From the NCBI GenBank assembly GCA_014058105.1, contig JACGCM010002537.1, positions 124,001 through 188,000 on the forward strand: a stretch of DNA of 64,000 bases. Direction: 5' to 3'. Made by a program: the position numbers and the translations under genes. A model generated the notes under the pieces. The model had not been told where the DNA came from and searched no databases. It saw only the letters and a program-made list of their open reading frames with translations. Of this stretch, positions 9,485 to 22,852 are shown piece by piece (within the stretch, counting starts at the first letter, position 1; each line of letters starts with the position of its first letter). Origin of the DNA: Kingdonia uniflora. Its lineage: Eukaryota > Streptophyta > Magnoliopsida > Ranunculales > Circaeasteraceae.

Positions 9485-12400
9485 CTCCCCCTTAGGGTAT
9501 TCCATACCAGGACGACTTGCCTCAGCAAAACCTTTGTCTAGCAAAGCCCCATTAGGCAAAAAGCTATACAGGGAAAGAGTACAATCCTGTGCCCTGTATT
9601 GGTTTGTGGACGCGTATACGTTGCCTCATCAAAAGCTTCAGTCAGTAAAACCACCTAAGATAAAAACTGCACTATCAGGAAAAATAGTACAACACGCATG
9701 TGTCCACGTTAGGCTGGGACTACTCTCCCTGAGATATTGATAAGTGAATCTTCGGCATGCCAATTCTGTGTACTAGCTGCTTGAACGTAAGTAGTGCAAA
9801 AGTCTTCGTGCATGGATTTACAAAGATGTCTTCTAAAATATCTTCAACAACGTCAATATCATTTGCCTTTTATAATTCATAAGGTTGGAATGGCTTCTAT
9901 AAAATGTGATTCATTCCGTCTCCATTGATAATCGCCATTGACTTGAATGATGCAAGCTGAATTGTCTTTATACATAGTCGATGCTTTATCCTGGATAGAA
10001 CGCTACAACTTCGATTGATGAGATATGTCTTGGAGCGCAACCATCATTCTCTGCCAGCTTCATGAAGTACACGAATCTTCGTGGTTCGAGGTGTAGCTAC
10101 TGCCGTCTGCTTAATCGATCTTCAAGAATCTTTATGTATCCCCGTACATAAACACATAATCTATTTAACAATGGCTTTTATGAGGGTCTGAAATGTATTA
10201 TGTATAGATGTACTCTATACTTTTATATTTACCATTTCGAGTAGAACAGATCCCAGTCTTTCATGCCGATAAGATACCTCAGAATGTGCCTGATCTCAAT
10301 CTAGTGCCTTTGGGTAGGAACAGAACTATGGCAAGCCAAACAGTTTACTGCGAATGAGTTATTGGGCTTTGTATACCCAGCTACCAATAGTAAAGCACCT
10401 CCTAGTTATGGCACCAAGGCCCTAAGAGTTTCTCCCCCCATTAGGATGGTGGAAGATATTTTTGTCCACACCCAAGTAATGGACGCGCAATTAACGACTT
10501 AGCACCGAGTGCTACATCCATACCGAAGTGTTAGATAACTCTTCCGATATATATTGCTTGGTGTATGAGTACCACTATCAAGATGTTCTATCTGTAAATC
10601 AAGACACTACTTGATTTCCTAAGGTCTTATATTTCAAATTCCTTCCCAAGGTACTCGACGGCTCTCGCAATCTCCCCCGGAGTTCTAATGATATCCAAAT
10701 CATTTAGTACACTGTTATGATGAGTGAGGCTAATATATGTATTCTAAATAGGAACGCATGGACAAATAAAGATATTTACAAAGTCCCCGACCTTCAAATA
10801 CTCAGTCAACTTACTATGTCACATGGGCCCTGATTGCTTCAAGTCAACAATAACATTTCCAGTTTTATTACGTACACACCTCATGTGTTGGGCTTAATTG
10901 CTTCCACAAGTTTATACCTCCCCAGGTAGCTTTATGTAGATATTCGTATCTAGTTTCCTATATAGATATGTTATATTTACATCAGACTCATGTCTAGCTT
11001 GTCCTCGACAACTTGACAGACTGATTAGTACTGAAACATTATAGCGTCCATAACCGGCTAATAGGCCACATTGGAATCGATGCCAAATCTCTTAAAGATT
11101 TCTTAGGCAACTAGTCTTGCCTTGACCATATTATCTCTCCGAGTTAATCGTGTTTCAGTACCTTTCCTATTTATAACCGAAATGCTCAATTGTATAGCTT
11201 TGCATTATGCTAGCAAGCCGAGCTCCGCTTGGATTCCAGATGCCCACTTTGGCCAATGTATAATAACACACAGTTATTTATAATAAGTGGCTCTGAATCA
11301 TTATCTTTGATAGCGAGCACAATAACGAATATGAATACTTTGTCGATAAATCTCTACTGAACGATCCTACGTTGTGCATATTACAGTCTTTTAATAGATC
11401 GAGATCTCATTATTATCATACATATGTGCCACGCTGGGCTAGTCTCGTAATGCATCAACTGGTCGCATAGCTACTATTGCCTCGTCGATGGATGGTTCCA
11501 TCTTCGATTAACCGACTACACCATTAGTCATATTTGTCCCAGATTCTTTAGCTCCCCGGCTCAGAATACTTTCTTCCAACAGTGCTCCACACTAAGCACG
11601 AGCCTCAGATTTATTTGCGGTACTAATTCCCCTGAAATGTTCTACTGTGTAGGTATATTACTTGCAGTTACATACACTTATGGTACTTCAATAGTGTCTA
11701 TAAATGCGTCTACCAATTTATTTACGACCTATTGGAGGTTTAAAATCCGTTGAATCTTATTATCACCTAACTTATGTATAGGGATCTAGATGAGACAACG
11801 ATTATATTTTCCAAGACCTCATGGAAACATCCTCAGCATTGACTGTCATATCTCCCCCCAATGCTGAGAATATCGTCTCATCAAAGTGATAATTATCTGC
11901 TTTGTAGTATATACGTCGCAAGTGGGTCTAAATATCCAGTGATAAATACAAATCATAACCCACATGATATCAGGCCGATGCTGAGGGTCCCATCTTCATA
12001 TATTATGGTACGATTGGCACCTGTACGGAACATCTAAATATTCGTCGATGGGCGACACTGCACTTCGACCCAGTTACTAGTCGCTTTTGGGAAATAATAA
12101 TTTGATGATTTGCTAAGGGACGAACCCAATCAGTACTGTGGGAGTAAGAATACAAATTCCACATGCTAGCCAAAAGCTGTGATCGTAATAACAGTAGCCT
12201 AGCGATTATCCTAAATCGCTTGATTATGTTCTTTGCTAATCCCGAATTGGGTATGGTATGGGGTACTCATGATGCTCAATCATCTATCCCATTTAGTGGT
12301 AAAATAATCATCAAAAGCCTGTGAGTCATACTCTCAAGCCCCCGTCAAGTCGCATCGATGGACTTTGATAGGTTAATCCAGGAACTGAGTCTCCGATCGA

Positions 12401-13307
12401 ATAATCTAAGTGAGAAGTCGTGCTAACGTTGCATTCTATATTTTAATAATAGGCAAATGTAAGACCATCTCCTAGATGCATCTATTATGACCATAAATAT
12501 TCAAGTAGGCCACTATGTGGATGGAAAGATCCACATGTGTCTCCATGGATGCGTTTGGAGCAAAGGCTGAAGATCTTACTCCACCTTTGTCATACTAGGA
12601 TAAAATAATAAACTTTCCTTGAAATTAATCGTTAGACGTCCACTCTCTGGATCTTCTCTCCTATTAAGGAAAGTTGAGATGTAATCCCGATAATTCTTCT
12701 CACTATTCGAGCTCTAAGAAGTATATTGGAAGCCGTTCCAATAGCGTGTTCTAACCTTTATACATGAAGTGAATACACATAACCTTGTCTGTCATTTTCT
12801 CCGATAGTCATTACGTGATAAGTATTATCATGTATCTCCCTAAACTCAGTAAAATTCAACTGGATTTACTAGTTTATAAAGTAGACTAGATACCCTATAT
12901 CGTACTGTTAGAGAGTAATAGTGTGATGCACTTAGTACGTTCTATCATGTTGGCCGTGCCAATTATATTCGTGTCATCCCTGATATACAAGGTTAGACAA
13001 GAAATATATTTATATCTCAAAAGGATCGAGTGCGTGGTACTAATGTCTCTTAGACATGTATGACCACTCATCCGATTATCGGTCATGCTCAATGAACAGA
13101 TAGATTCATATGCATGTTGTATATAGTAGATCAACTATCATACATAGAATTTAACTATTTCCCAATCAATAAATTAGAATAATCACAATTTAGAACTAAT
13201 TGATAATCTTATGTATGTCACGAGCACTTTATTGAAATATAAATGATATGTTCCCAACAAAATCAAAAATACTGACAAAAATAAATAAATCAAGTCTGCA
13301 CTAGAAA
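9485..13307 (-). pseudogene. Degenerate copia pol (copia1), no open frames left
   Basis: No long frame survives, but minus-strand translation near 9790-10420 gives copia RNase H remnants (a block like IRHILRYLIG and a DNSACII-like block) next to the 3' LTR, as expected. A fragment like DETIFSALGG near 11.85 kb resembles the integrase-RT boundary of copia polyproteins. Stops and indels are dense throughout. The element continues at 27709 after the Tat1 insertion. Confidence 0.6.
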
Positions 13308-13711
13308 TGTTACAGATCAACAAGTATCAAGATGTTACAGAAGATCTCATAAAGACTCATTAAATACGGACAACCAAAACGTACATCATCAATGTAACCA
13401 ACGGTCATATTATAAGACCTATAAAAAGATACCTGGAGATCAGGATCCAGGACGGCTATTATCACTTACAGAACTCTTAGAGAAAATCATCCCTACCAAA
13501 ACTCAGATATTCAATCTCTTTCTCTTTGTAATAGCTAACATCAATATAAACACCATTCTTTCATAAATCCTTAGGAGAGGTCATGGTTTTTAACCTATTC
13601 AAGGGTTTTCCATGCTAAACTTGTGTTAATTATTTATAGTTCCTAGTTAATATTCTATATTTTAAGGGTGTAAGGCATTATCTTCGTCCAACACAAAAAT
13701 AGGCTATTACA
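13308..13711 (+). repeat. Truncated 5' LTR of Tat1
   Basis: It aligns to 27305-27708 from GTTACAGATCAACAAG to the LTR end. About 270 bp of the LTR start is missing, so U3 is lost up to about 110 bp before the TATAAAAA box at 13420. The sequence left of 13308 is unrelated. Confidence 0.85.
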
Positions 13712-13713
13712 TT

Positions 13714-13730
13714 TGGCACCGTCTGTGGGA
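13714..13730 (+). other. Primer-binding site of Tat1
   Basis: TGGCACCGTCTGTGGGA starts two bases after the LTR end. It matches the TGGCGCCGTCTGTGGGA type of plant Tat elements, with one C-to-T-type difference in the CG. The tRNA is usually given as Arg in such elements; not verified here. Confidence 0.8.
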
Positions 13731-13787
13731 ATTGAAGCATACACTTAGCGTTCTCCGATCCAGTTTTTCTGCATTCGTTTTTGAAAG

Positions 13788-15005
13788 ATGAAAAATCAAG
13801 AAAAATCACTCCACGACTTGCCTGAAGCTGCTGAAGGAGTGACGGATTTGTGAACAACTGTGCAAGCAGAAGCCGAACGACGAATAGGACTAGAGAAGCA
13901 GCTCGCCAGCATGCAGGAAACAATCAGAGTACTTCAAGCTCAAATAATAGTAAATCCGAGACAACAGAATGCTCTGCCTGCAACCTCGAGGATATCAGTC
14001 TATGATTGCCTTGGACATCGAGGCTGAAATCTAGCACTTCTCCAAATTTAGCAAGAGCTAGTCCTACCTCCAGGTCACGTCAATCTACAATTACCCGCCG
14101 GAGCAATAATCGATCTGCAACAACAAGAGGAACAAAATAAAGAAAAACCTTGAATTTCGGTCTATGATCGCATGGGTGAAGCAACAGGAGTGCACAATCT
14201 ACCAGGAGGACGAGCAACAAAATGAGCTATCACGTCTCGACAACACCTCACTCCGGAACAGGTGGACAAACGCACCCAAAAGCTGTTAGACGCTCAAATG
14301 CTCGCTGGAAGAAATAGCTATGCCAAATTATAGAAGAACCCGTTAGCACAAGAGTTGCTGGACGAGGAAGTACCTACCAGTTTTCATACCCCGAAGATTC
14401 AGAAATACAAGGGAGGAGATCCTGTGGAGCACGTCCAAGAATTTTAGGATTCTTTGGGGCTACATTCGACATCCAATCACATCCTCTGTCGTCTCTTCCC
14501 GACCAGTTTAAAGGGTGAACCTCTACGATGGTTTCACACGCTAAGCGAAGGGTCTATTTTCACTTTCAAACAACTTCGCAAATTGTTTATCAAAAACTAT
14601 TCGCACAATAAAGACAATGAGGAGATTCTTTACTTATTGTTCTGCCTCAAGCAGGCACCAGACAAAAAATTGGAGACGTTTACCAAAAAAAATTTCATAC
14701 TAGCTCGGAAGATTGACAACCTCGACAAGAAGATCACAATCTCCGCTTTCACCAATGCACTGCTCGTAGATGGACGAGTCAAGGAGCACCTAGTTCTCAA
14801 CAAGCCATTGATGTTGGAGGATATGATTGAGAAGGTCAATAACTTTATTAACCTCGAGCGACTGATAGCTGGGAAGCCAAGACCTCAACGCATCACCCTA
14901 CTAACCAAAGGCCATTCCGAAGAACGAGCTCATAACAATAATAAAGACTACGGGGGTGATAAGAAGCGATTCAAGTCCAATGATAATCAAGGATGCCAAG
15001 GATGA
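13788..15005 (+). pseudogene. gag of Tat1 (broken)
   Basis: One reading frame of 405 codons from ATG 13788 to the stop at 15003, interrupted by several in-frame stops in its first half and open from 14454. The N-terminal third looks coiled-coil (QAEAERRIGLEKQLASMQET). The retrotransposon gag domain follows at about residues 200-360 (FHTPKIQKYKGGDPVEHVQEF, LKGEPLRWFH, FIKNYSHNKDNEE, ALLVDGRVKEHL). No CCHC zinc knuckle is visible in the basic C-terminus. Gag would form the virus-like particle. It is in a different frame from pol. Confidence 0.85.
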
Positions 15006-15045
15006 AGAAAGCCAATTTCGTGCATACCACAATTAACAACTACTC

Positions 15046-15957
15046 TTGCGGAGTTATTCCCCCCTGATACAAAAAGATGGATTCTTCCGAAATGCCAATA
15101 CTCTTCCGCCCATACCAGGAAAACTATACTGCATTCACCACCAGATTCAGCATCATGACATGGAACGGTGTTTTGCACTGATATTTCTTCTCCAGAGTAT
15201 ATTTGCACAGGGTCGAATGCTTGAGTATATTATTGACATCGAAAGTTATAAGGATGGCAGCTACAAGACTGACGCCAAGATCGTCCAAGTTGATGAAACA
15301 AATGAAGAAAAGAACTTATACTTCATCGAGACTCAGACAATCAACAACTCCAGCAGATTTAAGCGTAGGCACGTCAGACAATGCTATGATCTGACAATGA
15401 TAGATAAAGAAGCTCGCTTGTTGCCAGAATCCAGCAATCGACGAGCTGGGATTTCTTTTGAAGACAGTGACATTCGTCACGTCCAATTTCTGTACCAGGA
15501 TGCACTTGTGATCATGTTAAAAATGAAGAACATAGTTCTGCATACGATGATGGTAGATACCGGCAGTAGTATCGAACTAATTTTCCAGAGTACGATCGAC
15601 CAAATGGGCTTAGCAGACAAGGTCGAACCAAGTGACATCAATGTCTCTGGGTTCAATGGCGCTATGGAAGAACGTGTGGGGAAAATCACACTTCCTATCA
15701 GAATCGGACCAATCACATTTGAGGTAGTCTTTTACGCCATAAAGGCCAAATCCCGTTACTTGGGCATCATGGGGCGACCATGGTTGCATAACATGAAAGC
15801 TTTTCCTTCCACATATCATCAGGCATTATGATTCGACTGGAAAGGAGGAATCTACGAAATCAAAGGAAGCCATAAATTGGCTCGAGCTTGCGATAACACT
15901 ATTTTTGTTGAAGCTAAGCCAGCTGCAACAACTCCTGCATATCAATTATAGCAGTCA
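15046..15957 (+). pseudogene. Aspartic protease domain of Tat1
   Basis: Starts in a frame different from gag and shared with RT. The active-site motif MMVDTGSSIE is intact around 15550-15580. The flap and C-terminal part SRYLGIMGRPWLH and AFPSTYHQAL are typical of Tat proteases. One stop follows at 15829, and the frame then continues to the linker before RT. The protease would cleave the Gag-Pol polyprotein. It is the only one of the four protease copies in the window that keeps the DTG triad. Confidence 0.85.
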
Positions 15958-15975
15958 ACTTCAGCAGAACCTCAG

Positions 15976-17262
15976 TTGCCAAACGTCGAACCGACAGAGT
16001 ACGGCGTGATCAGCGGTACGCAAAGAGGAACTCACATTGGAACTCTCTTGAGCCCGGAGGAACGCTCAAACCTCATACAATTTCTCACAGATAACAATGA
16101 CGTCTTTGCATGGACGTTTCACGAAATGCCAGGGATCGATCTCACTATAGCATGCCACAAGCTAGGGTTGAAAGATAAAGCAGAACCGATCAAACAAAAG
16201 CAACGGACTCTAGCACCAAGACTGCGAGACAAAGTGAATAATGAAATCGACAAATTGATCAAGGTCAGTTTTATTCAGAAGGCTATCTACCCAGACTGGA
16301 TCTCGAACATCGCCGCAGTCCCAAAGAAGAATGGTAAAATCAGAGCCTGTGTTGATTTCACGGACCTCAACCGACACACCCCGAAAGATAGCTTTCCACT
16401 TCCGATAATCAACCATCTGCTCGATTCTACGGCAGGGCACGAACTCCTCTCAATGATGGACGTTGCATCAGGATATAATCATATACCACTTCTTTCTGAT
16501 GATCAAGAAAAGACTGCATTCATCACTTAACAAGGTCTATATTGCTATAAAGTCATACCGTTCAGCCTGAAGAACGCCGGCGCTATCTATCAAAGATTGA
16601 TGACACAGATGTTCAAAGACCATCTCGGTAAAACAATGGAGGTCTGCATTGATGATATTCTCTTCAAAAGTCTCAAAAGAGAGAGCCATCTTACAGATTT
16701 GCGAGCAACTTTCAAGATTTTGTGATCTTATAAGATGCGATTAAATCCTGATAAGTGCCAGTTCGGTGTTCAATCTGGAATTTTTTTGGGCCATCTAATA
16801 AGAAAAATAGGGATTTAAGCCAATCCGTCAAACATCCGAGCTCTTTTAGCTATGCCTTCACCAAAGACAGAGAATGACGTTCTGAAACTAGCCAAAAAGA
16901 TTACAGCACTAAACAGATTTGTATCCAAGTCTTCAGACAGATGTCGACCTTTATTCGATCTATTAAAGCGAGGTACATCACGAGGAAAATTAAAGAAAGA
17001 TCATGAGATCGAATGGACATACCAATGCGAAGTGGCTTTTCTCAAACTCAAGCAATATTTGGGCAAGCCACCAGTTATAAGCACACCAGCAGATGGAGAA
17101 GAACTCATAGTATACCTAGCTGTCACGGATACATCTCTCAGTTCCGTTCTTCTCCTACTCGAAGAAAAGACTGAGAAACCAGTCTATCTTATCAACAAAA
17201 CTCTGACTCCCGCTGAAACGAGATACACCAAAGTCGAGAAGCTTCTTCTCGCTCTCTTCTAA
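15976..17262 (+). pseudogene. Reverse transcriptase and RNase H of Tat1
   Basis: RT blocks in order: SNIAAVPKKNGKIRACVDF, NRHTPKDSFPLP, SMMDVASGYNHIP, then a stop (about 16528), YKVIPFSLKNAG, CIDDILFKS (YVDD-type box with Cys first), LNPDKCQFGV and FLGHLI. The gypsy RNase H follows (about 16852-17262) with LTPAETRYTKVEKLLLAL. At least four in-frame stops. The frame is otherwise continuous with the protease. The domain would copy element RNA into DNA and remove the RNA strand; here it cannot be made as one protein. Confidence 0.9.
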
Positions 17263-17310
17263 ACATCCCAAAAATTAAAACAGTATTTCCAAACTCATAC
17301 TATTCGTGTT

Positions 17311-17980
17311 TTGACGAACTATCCACTCCGCGAAATCTTATCCAAGCGCAAAAAATCTTGGCGTATCCAACAATGGTCAGTAACCCTCGGGGAGCATGAT
17401 ATACATTTTGAACCACGTCATTCCAAAAAAGGTCAAGCTGTAGCAGATTTTCTAGCAGACTTTCCTGTAGAAGATCCTGATTGGGAAGAGAATTTTATTG
17501 GTCAAAAAGATGAATCGCTCACGGACCAGTTAGAAGATAAATCAGATTGGGTAACCAAGAAAGGTTGGCGACTTTTGATCGACGGCTCCGTCAGACCAGC
17601 CGAATCAGGAATTGGGATTGTCCTTATTACTCCTTCAAATGATCTGCTTAAAAAATCCATTCGCCTCAATTCTGAAGCCTCAAATAATGAGGTAGAATAC
17701 GAGACATTAATTCATTTTTTGGACATGGCACTCGCACTAGGTGTAGCAGAGCTCTTTGTCTACACAGATTCGTTACTAATCGCCAACCATTATACAGGCG
17801 TATATCAAACCAATGGGAGAATGGCTAACTATGCTGCGGCAGTGGTCGAACGAATGAGAAAATTTTAGATAATTTTTTTGGAACATTTCCCAAGGGGGAA
17901 AAATAGATATGCAGATGCACTCGCTTACCTTACTGGTGTCCTTGGATTAGAAACTCGTTACTTAAAAAATGGCATCATTT
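17311..17980 (+). pseudogene. Second (archaeal-type) RNase H of Tat1
   Basis: After the pol RNase H comes a second one: GWRLLIDGSVRPAESGIGIV, NNEVEYETLI, LFVYTDSLLIANH, and after a TAG at about 17866, EHFPRGKNRYADALAYL. The D, E, D, D series (DGS, EYE, TDS, ADA) fits a type I archaeal-like RNase H. In plants this duplication is diagnostic for the Tat lineage, where it is thought to be an independent acquisition. The preceding segment (HFEPRHSKKGQAVADFLADF) is the usual connection. Confidence 0.85.
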
Positions 17981-18002
17981 CTAACCCAGCATTAACACCG
18001 TC

Positions 18003-19298
18003 GTGTCCAACACCATTAATAATAGGGGCAGCGAGGAGGTCGAAGATGATTGGAGACAGCCTTTCATTACATGCATCGGACCTCAAAATAAATTCGACGG
18101 TCCACTTCATGAAGATCTTACAGAGCGGCGGAGATTAATTGACAATGTTCGAAGATACACTGTTCATGACAATCGCCTATACAAAATTTTGGTCACTGGT
18201 TCATACCTCCTTTGTCTCTCTGACAAAGAAGCACAACAATTCTAGCATAATCTACACGAAGGCACGTACGGATCCCATGCGGCAGGATGATCTCTTGTGA
18301 TCAGAGCTTTAATTCAAGGAATATTTTGGCCTAAGATGAAAGCACAGGCAATCGAATATGCTCGTAAGTGTGACTCTTGCCAGCGGCATGGACATAAAAT
18401 ATGAGCTCCAACATTCGAACTACACTCGAGCCAAGTCACTTGGCCATTCAGACGATGGGTTCTCGATCTCGTAGGAGAGTTTCCTACAGCACCAGAAAAA
18501 CAAAAACATTTTTTGGTCACTATCGATTACTTCACTAAATGGGTAGAAACAGTCCCGCTGTGCCAAACCCGAGAAGACAAAGTCATCAGATTTATCTGGG
18601 AGAACATTATTATCCGATTCGGCAGACCGCACCTCATCCGAATTGATAATGGACAGCAGTTCATTGGCTCCAAAATCGTTGCATTCCTCAATGAACACAA
18701 TATCATTCATTCCCCATCCAATCCTTATTATCCACAGGGAAACAGTCAAGCTGAGATTACTAATCGAACTATTGTGGATGGCATCAAGAAGCGTTTAGAT
18801 GACAAAAAGGGGAACTGGGTGAACAAGTTGCCACATGTACTTTAGGCCTACCGAACAACTCCTAGAACAACAATAGGCTGTACTCTATTTTTACTGGCCT
18901 ACGGGACTGAAGCCATCATTCCCACTTAATATCATCATCCAATACGTGATCACGAGATGACAGATGAAGAAAACGAGTTTTAGATCGCATGCAATCTGAA
19001 TCTGATCGAAGAAACAGGTGATAGAGCCCTTGTTAATCTTGGAAGATATCAGCTTGCGTTGTCCCGATCCTATAATAAGCGTGTTTGACACCGAGAATTT
19101 AAAGTCAAAGTCCTCGTTCTTAGAGAAATCCCACAACACCGCAAATCACCTAATGCTGGAAAGCTAGCAGACAATTGGGAAGGTCCGTTTATCGTAACAG
19201 GTACAAGTGGTTTAGGATCCTATGATCTCAGTACATATGAAGGTGTTCCTGTAGCTAATCTATGGAATACTCGCCGATTGAAGTTGTATCGAAGATAA
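18003..19298 (+). pseudogene. Integrase of Tat1 (frameshifted, several stops)
   Basis: The frame shifts near 18020 relative to RT. The zinc-binding region is LHEGTYGSHAAG...CDSCQRH. The catalytic core has DYFTKWVETVPL, RIDNGQQFIGS and PYYPQGNSQAEITNR. The C-terminus ends WNTRRLKLYRR with the stop at 19296. In-frame stops include TGA at Arg positions and TAG at a Trp (HVL*AYRTT) and a Gln position, as judged from the sister copies in this window. Confidence 0.88.
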
Positions 19299-19418
19299 AC
19301 ATGCTGTAATATCCGATAATATGTAATAAAGTACTTTTTCATCATCATCTTGCAAGTCTATTCAGTTCAAGCATTTCTACCTATCTCCGCCTATACCAAA
19401 AAATTATACAACATATCT

Positions 19419-20045
19419 ATTCAAATATACACACTCTCCGAGGGTCGTTTATTGAGTCAATCAATTCGATCTGGCAGAGATGCACTATACAGCTATGTCA
19501 TATTCAATACATCTCATTACAGTTGCTTATTGATTCGCTCAATTCAACCAGTAACTGAGACCTACTACATAACTATCCAAATATACACGCTCTCCGAGGG
19601 TCGCTTATTGAGTCAATCAATTCGATCTGGCAGAAATGCACTATACAACTATACCATATTCAATACATCTCATTACAATCGCTTATTGATACGCTCAATT
19701 CGACCAGTAAATGAGAGCTACTACGTAGCTATCCAAATATACACGCTCTCCGAGGGTCGCTTATTGAGTCAATCAATTCAATCTGGCAGAGATGCATTAT
19801 ACATCTATGCCATATTCAATACATCTCATTGCAATCGCTTATTGATACGCTCAATTCGACCGGTAACTGAGACCTACTACATAGCTATCCAAATATACAC
19901 GCTCTCCGAGGGTCACTTATTGAGTCAATCAATTCGATCTGGCAGAGATGCACTATACAGCTATGCCATATTTAATACATCTCATTACAGTCGTTTATTG
20001 AGTTAATCAATTCGACCTAGTCAAGACGATATACAACTATACAAA
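19419..20045 (+). repeat. 156-bp tandem repeat in the 3' UTR of Tat1
   Basis: Unit starts at 19419, 19575, 19731 and 19887 are exactly 156 bp apart and followed by a partial copy. Because 156 is divisible by 3, a stop-free sense frame of 218 codons (19350-20006) runs through it as a 52-residue repeat (IQIYTLSEGRLLSQSI...). 3' UTR minisatellites are a known feature of Tat/Ogre elements. I regard the frame as a by-product. Confidence 0.92.
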
Positions 20046-20283
20046 TATTTAACATTCAATGCATCTCTTTACGGTTGCTTATTGACTTGTTCAATTCGAC
20101 CTATACAAAAGAGAATACAACATCACTCCAGTCATATATCTCTACATGGTCGTTTATTGGTTCACCTAATTCGACAATTCATGGAGAAAACAAAAACAAA
20201 AACATTTGTTTACTCAACGTTTGCCATTTTTTCTGCAACACATACATATTTTCACTTTGTCTAATTATAGTTAACTATTATAC

Positions 20284-21408
20284 TCACTTTGGGCGTACAA
20301 CATTCGAACCTTCCCCAGACCCAGATGAAAGTAATGCAGGGAAAGGTATAGCCGTATCAACTATAGTAGGAGACGCATTTAACAACTGTGTAACCCGCGA
20401 CATCAGATTATCTATATAAGATAACTGTGCTAGCTGCAAATCATACTCCATACCGTACTCCGTGGAAGAAGCCAAGATCGGATCATGCTCTTGACGCAAT
20501 TTCTTCACATCAGCATGCAACATAGCCATAGTACACAATGTAACATTGTCTGCAGTCAACAACATAGCTTCACCGAGCTCAATTTTTACTTTGTTTAGTT
20601 CATCGTCAAGTTCCTTGCTGCGATCTACCAAACCCCGCTTCTCCTTCAGCAACGAAGCCTTATACTGCATCGTTGTCTCCACAGTATGCCCCATCTCCTC
20701 CTTCATACGTTGTAACTTATCGCACACCTTCTGAGAATACTTGATTTCGTCGTCTGTAGCATCCACCAACCTTTGCGACTCCTTATACTTCACATGGAGC
20801 TCCTCGTAAACTTTATTACCTCGCATACATTCTAGTATCAAGGCTTGTTTTTCCCGGTCAAGATTGGCGATCCGTGAGTTACACTTATTGATGGTTTCAT
20901 TCAGCCCTCAATTTCTCTTGGAATATGCTTTCTCGTGAGTTTTGGCACGGTCACTTTTTCTCTGACAAGAGTCTCGAGCTTCACGCAAATCCCAGCTTAT
21001 CTTTTTCAGACGCTCTCGCATATTTTGAAGTTTAGCATCCTGCTTCTTTAACAGATTAGAATTATCTATCACTGCCGATTGATAATACAACAGACCGTTC
21101 TTCTGTTTTTCAATCGTACTCGAAAGATCCAAGACTTGTTGGTTCACAGTCATGGTTTCCAATTTTTTCTTCTTTAAAGACTATTTCCACAACTTGGCTT
21201 CATTATGGGCAGTCACTATCTCTGCATCCTTACTTGACAACTCTACAGTCACAGCGTTCAGCCGACTGTGCAGCTCTAATAAATCAGCCTCCAACTTCGA
21301 GTTCAACAAGGTTGTATTTTCAACCGCCAACGAACACTGCTCCAATTCTGCGGCCAGTTCTTTATTTGAAGCAGAAAGTTCATTCTGTTTATCGATATCA
21401 GCCTAGAA
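20284..21408 (-). pseudogene. Antisense coiled-coil segment C of the Tat1 extra gene
   Basis: An almost continuous minus-strand frame of about 370 codons, entered by an acceptor-like TTCTTCTAG at about 21408 and ending at 20284. Two in-frame stops break it (near 21182 and 20908). The peptide is highly charged with heptad-like Leu spacing (ELAAELEQCSLAVENTTLL, KLQRMKEEMGHTVE, DELNKVKIELGEAML), so a long coiled coil is likely. It lies downstream of segments A and B on the same strand and may be a final exon of the same antisense gene. Confidence 0.55.
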
Positions 21409-21555
21409 GAAAAAATTACAAAGGACACACATCTATCAACAAATATTCATGCAAGCAAGACATATCATTCAACAATATTTATTACAATATCAAGCTATGA
21501 TACACACATCAAGTACATTATGCAGAGCACAATCATATGCCACAGTTTAGTTGGC

Positions 21556-22742
21556 TTATGATTTAACCCTACTACTTCTCGCATCTACTTGCAAAGGTTC
21601 ATTGAAGATTACGACCTCTCGAGGATGGGTCTTATGCCGTGTATGAGGTAACAGATCTTCGACCTCCTCCTCCTCAGACTCTTCAGTTTGTGGTTTTGAT
21701 GTCGAAGCTTCTCTACCCTCATTACCTTTTGCAAGCCACATATTTTCAACCTTATCATTCTCTACCTCAACATCTTTACCACAGCTCAAGATATAACATC
21801 TAAATTCATTTTCCACTCTCTCGAGCTTTCCCCCGTAAAATGCGATCACATCGGCTATTTGACGTTCGTGATCTATTTTACTAGCACATTTTCCCCGCTT
21901 TGGTGTAAGATACTTCTTCAAGCGCGATTGGGATACTTGCAGACGTTCCTGCGTATCTTGTAAACGTGCTTCTAACAATGTCACTCTCTTCTCCGAACTC
22001 TGCAACAACTTATTACACTCCACATTTTCCATTTCCAAAAATGTATTATGATCCTTGCATAGCTCCAGTTCGTCACGAGCATGCCTCAGATTCTTTTCTA
22101 ATTGTACCTGGACCCTTCTATCTTCCTTCTTTATATTGAAGAAAAGGATCCTCATCATTCTTCACCCCTACAAAAGTTAAGCTCATTAGGCATTACACCT
22201 ACACCACCCCATATGATTGATACACCAGCCCGAGCTGAGATTCTTTTCGCCTTTATACTATGACGATTACGCGCCTCTTGCGCTAAAAATTTCACCCAAG
22301 CCGGATCTGGCACTACACCTCTCTTAGTTAACAGTTCTAAATAGGCCTCCTGTAAGCCCTGCTCACTATCTACTTCAGCCTCAAAGTAAAGTGTCAAAAA
22401 CAATAACGACCTTTGACACTCTAACTTATCACTCTCATCTACGAACTGTTTATCCTTAAGGTATTTTCAGAATAGGATAAACCTATCGCTCTCTTTTCGC
22501 AAAACCTCATCCCTCTTAATTTTTATCTTCCCATATCTACATTGAAGCTCGAATAACTCCATAAAGGTGTTATCAAAATTGGACTTATGAAGACGTCTCT
22601 CATATTCAAGTTTATTGTGTACCTGTTGAACACGATTGATGGAATCCCTTGTTCGAGTCAAGGCCTTCTCCATCTCGATCACTTTCCCCCTTAAACGAAC
22701 TACCTCATACATACAAATTTTACATTCACCATTAAACAACAT
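21556..22742 (-). pseudogene. Antisense coiled-coil segment B of the Tat1 extra gene
   Basis: A minus-strand frame from about 22742 with one TGA (near 22465), then a second frame 22158-21556. Coiled-coil parts (VIEMEKALTRTRDSINRVQQ, LLEARLQDTQERLQVSQSRL) surround a less charged centre (GLQEAYLELLTKRGVVPDPA). The C-terminus is acidic (EESEEEEVED). Related acidic tails appear in the Tat2 antisense remnant at 36971-37355. Function unknown. Confidence 0.5.
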
Positions 22743-22852
22743 ATATCAACAGCAACAAGAAAAAAATTCAATTCTCAGCAAAAAAAAGATCTATCACCAC
22801 TACAAGGGACAAGTTCGACCAGACACTTTAAAATTATGTTACAACTACATAA

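Noticed and set aside
12895..13134. Minus-strand frame of 79 codons
   Set aside because: Lies in decayed copia1 sequence; the peptide shows no copia block and has no start context.
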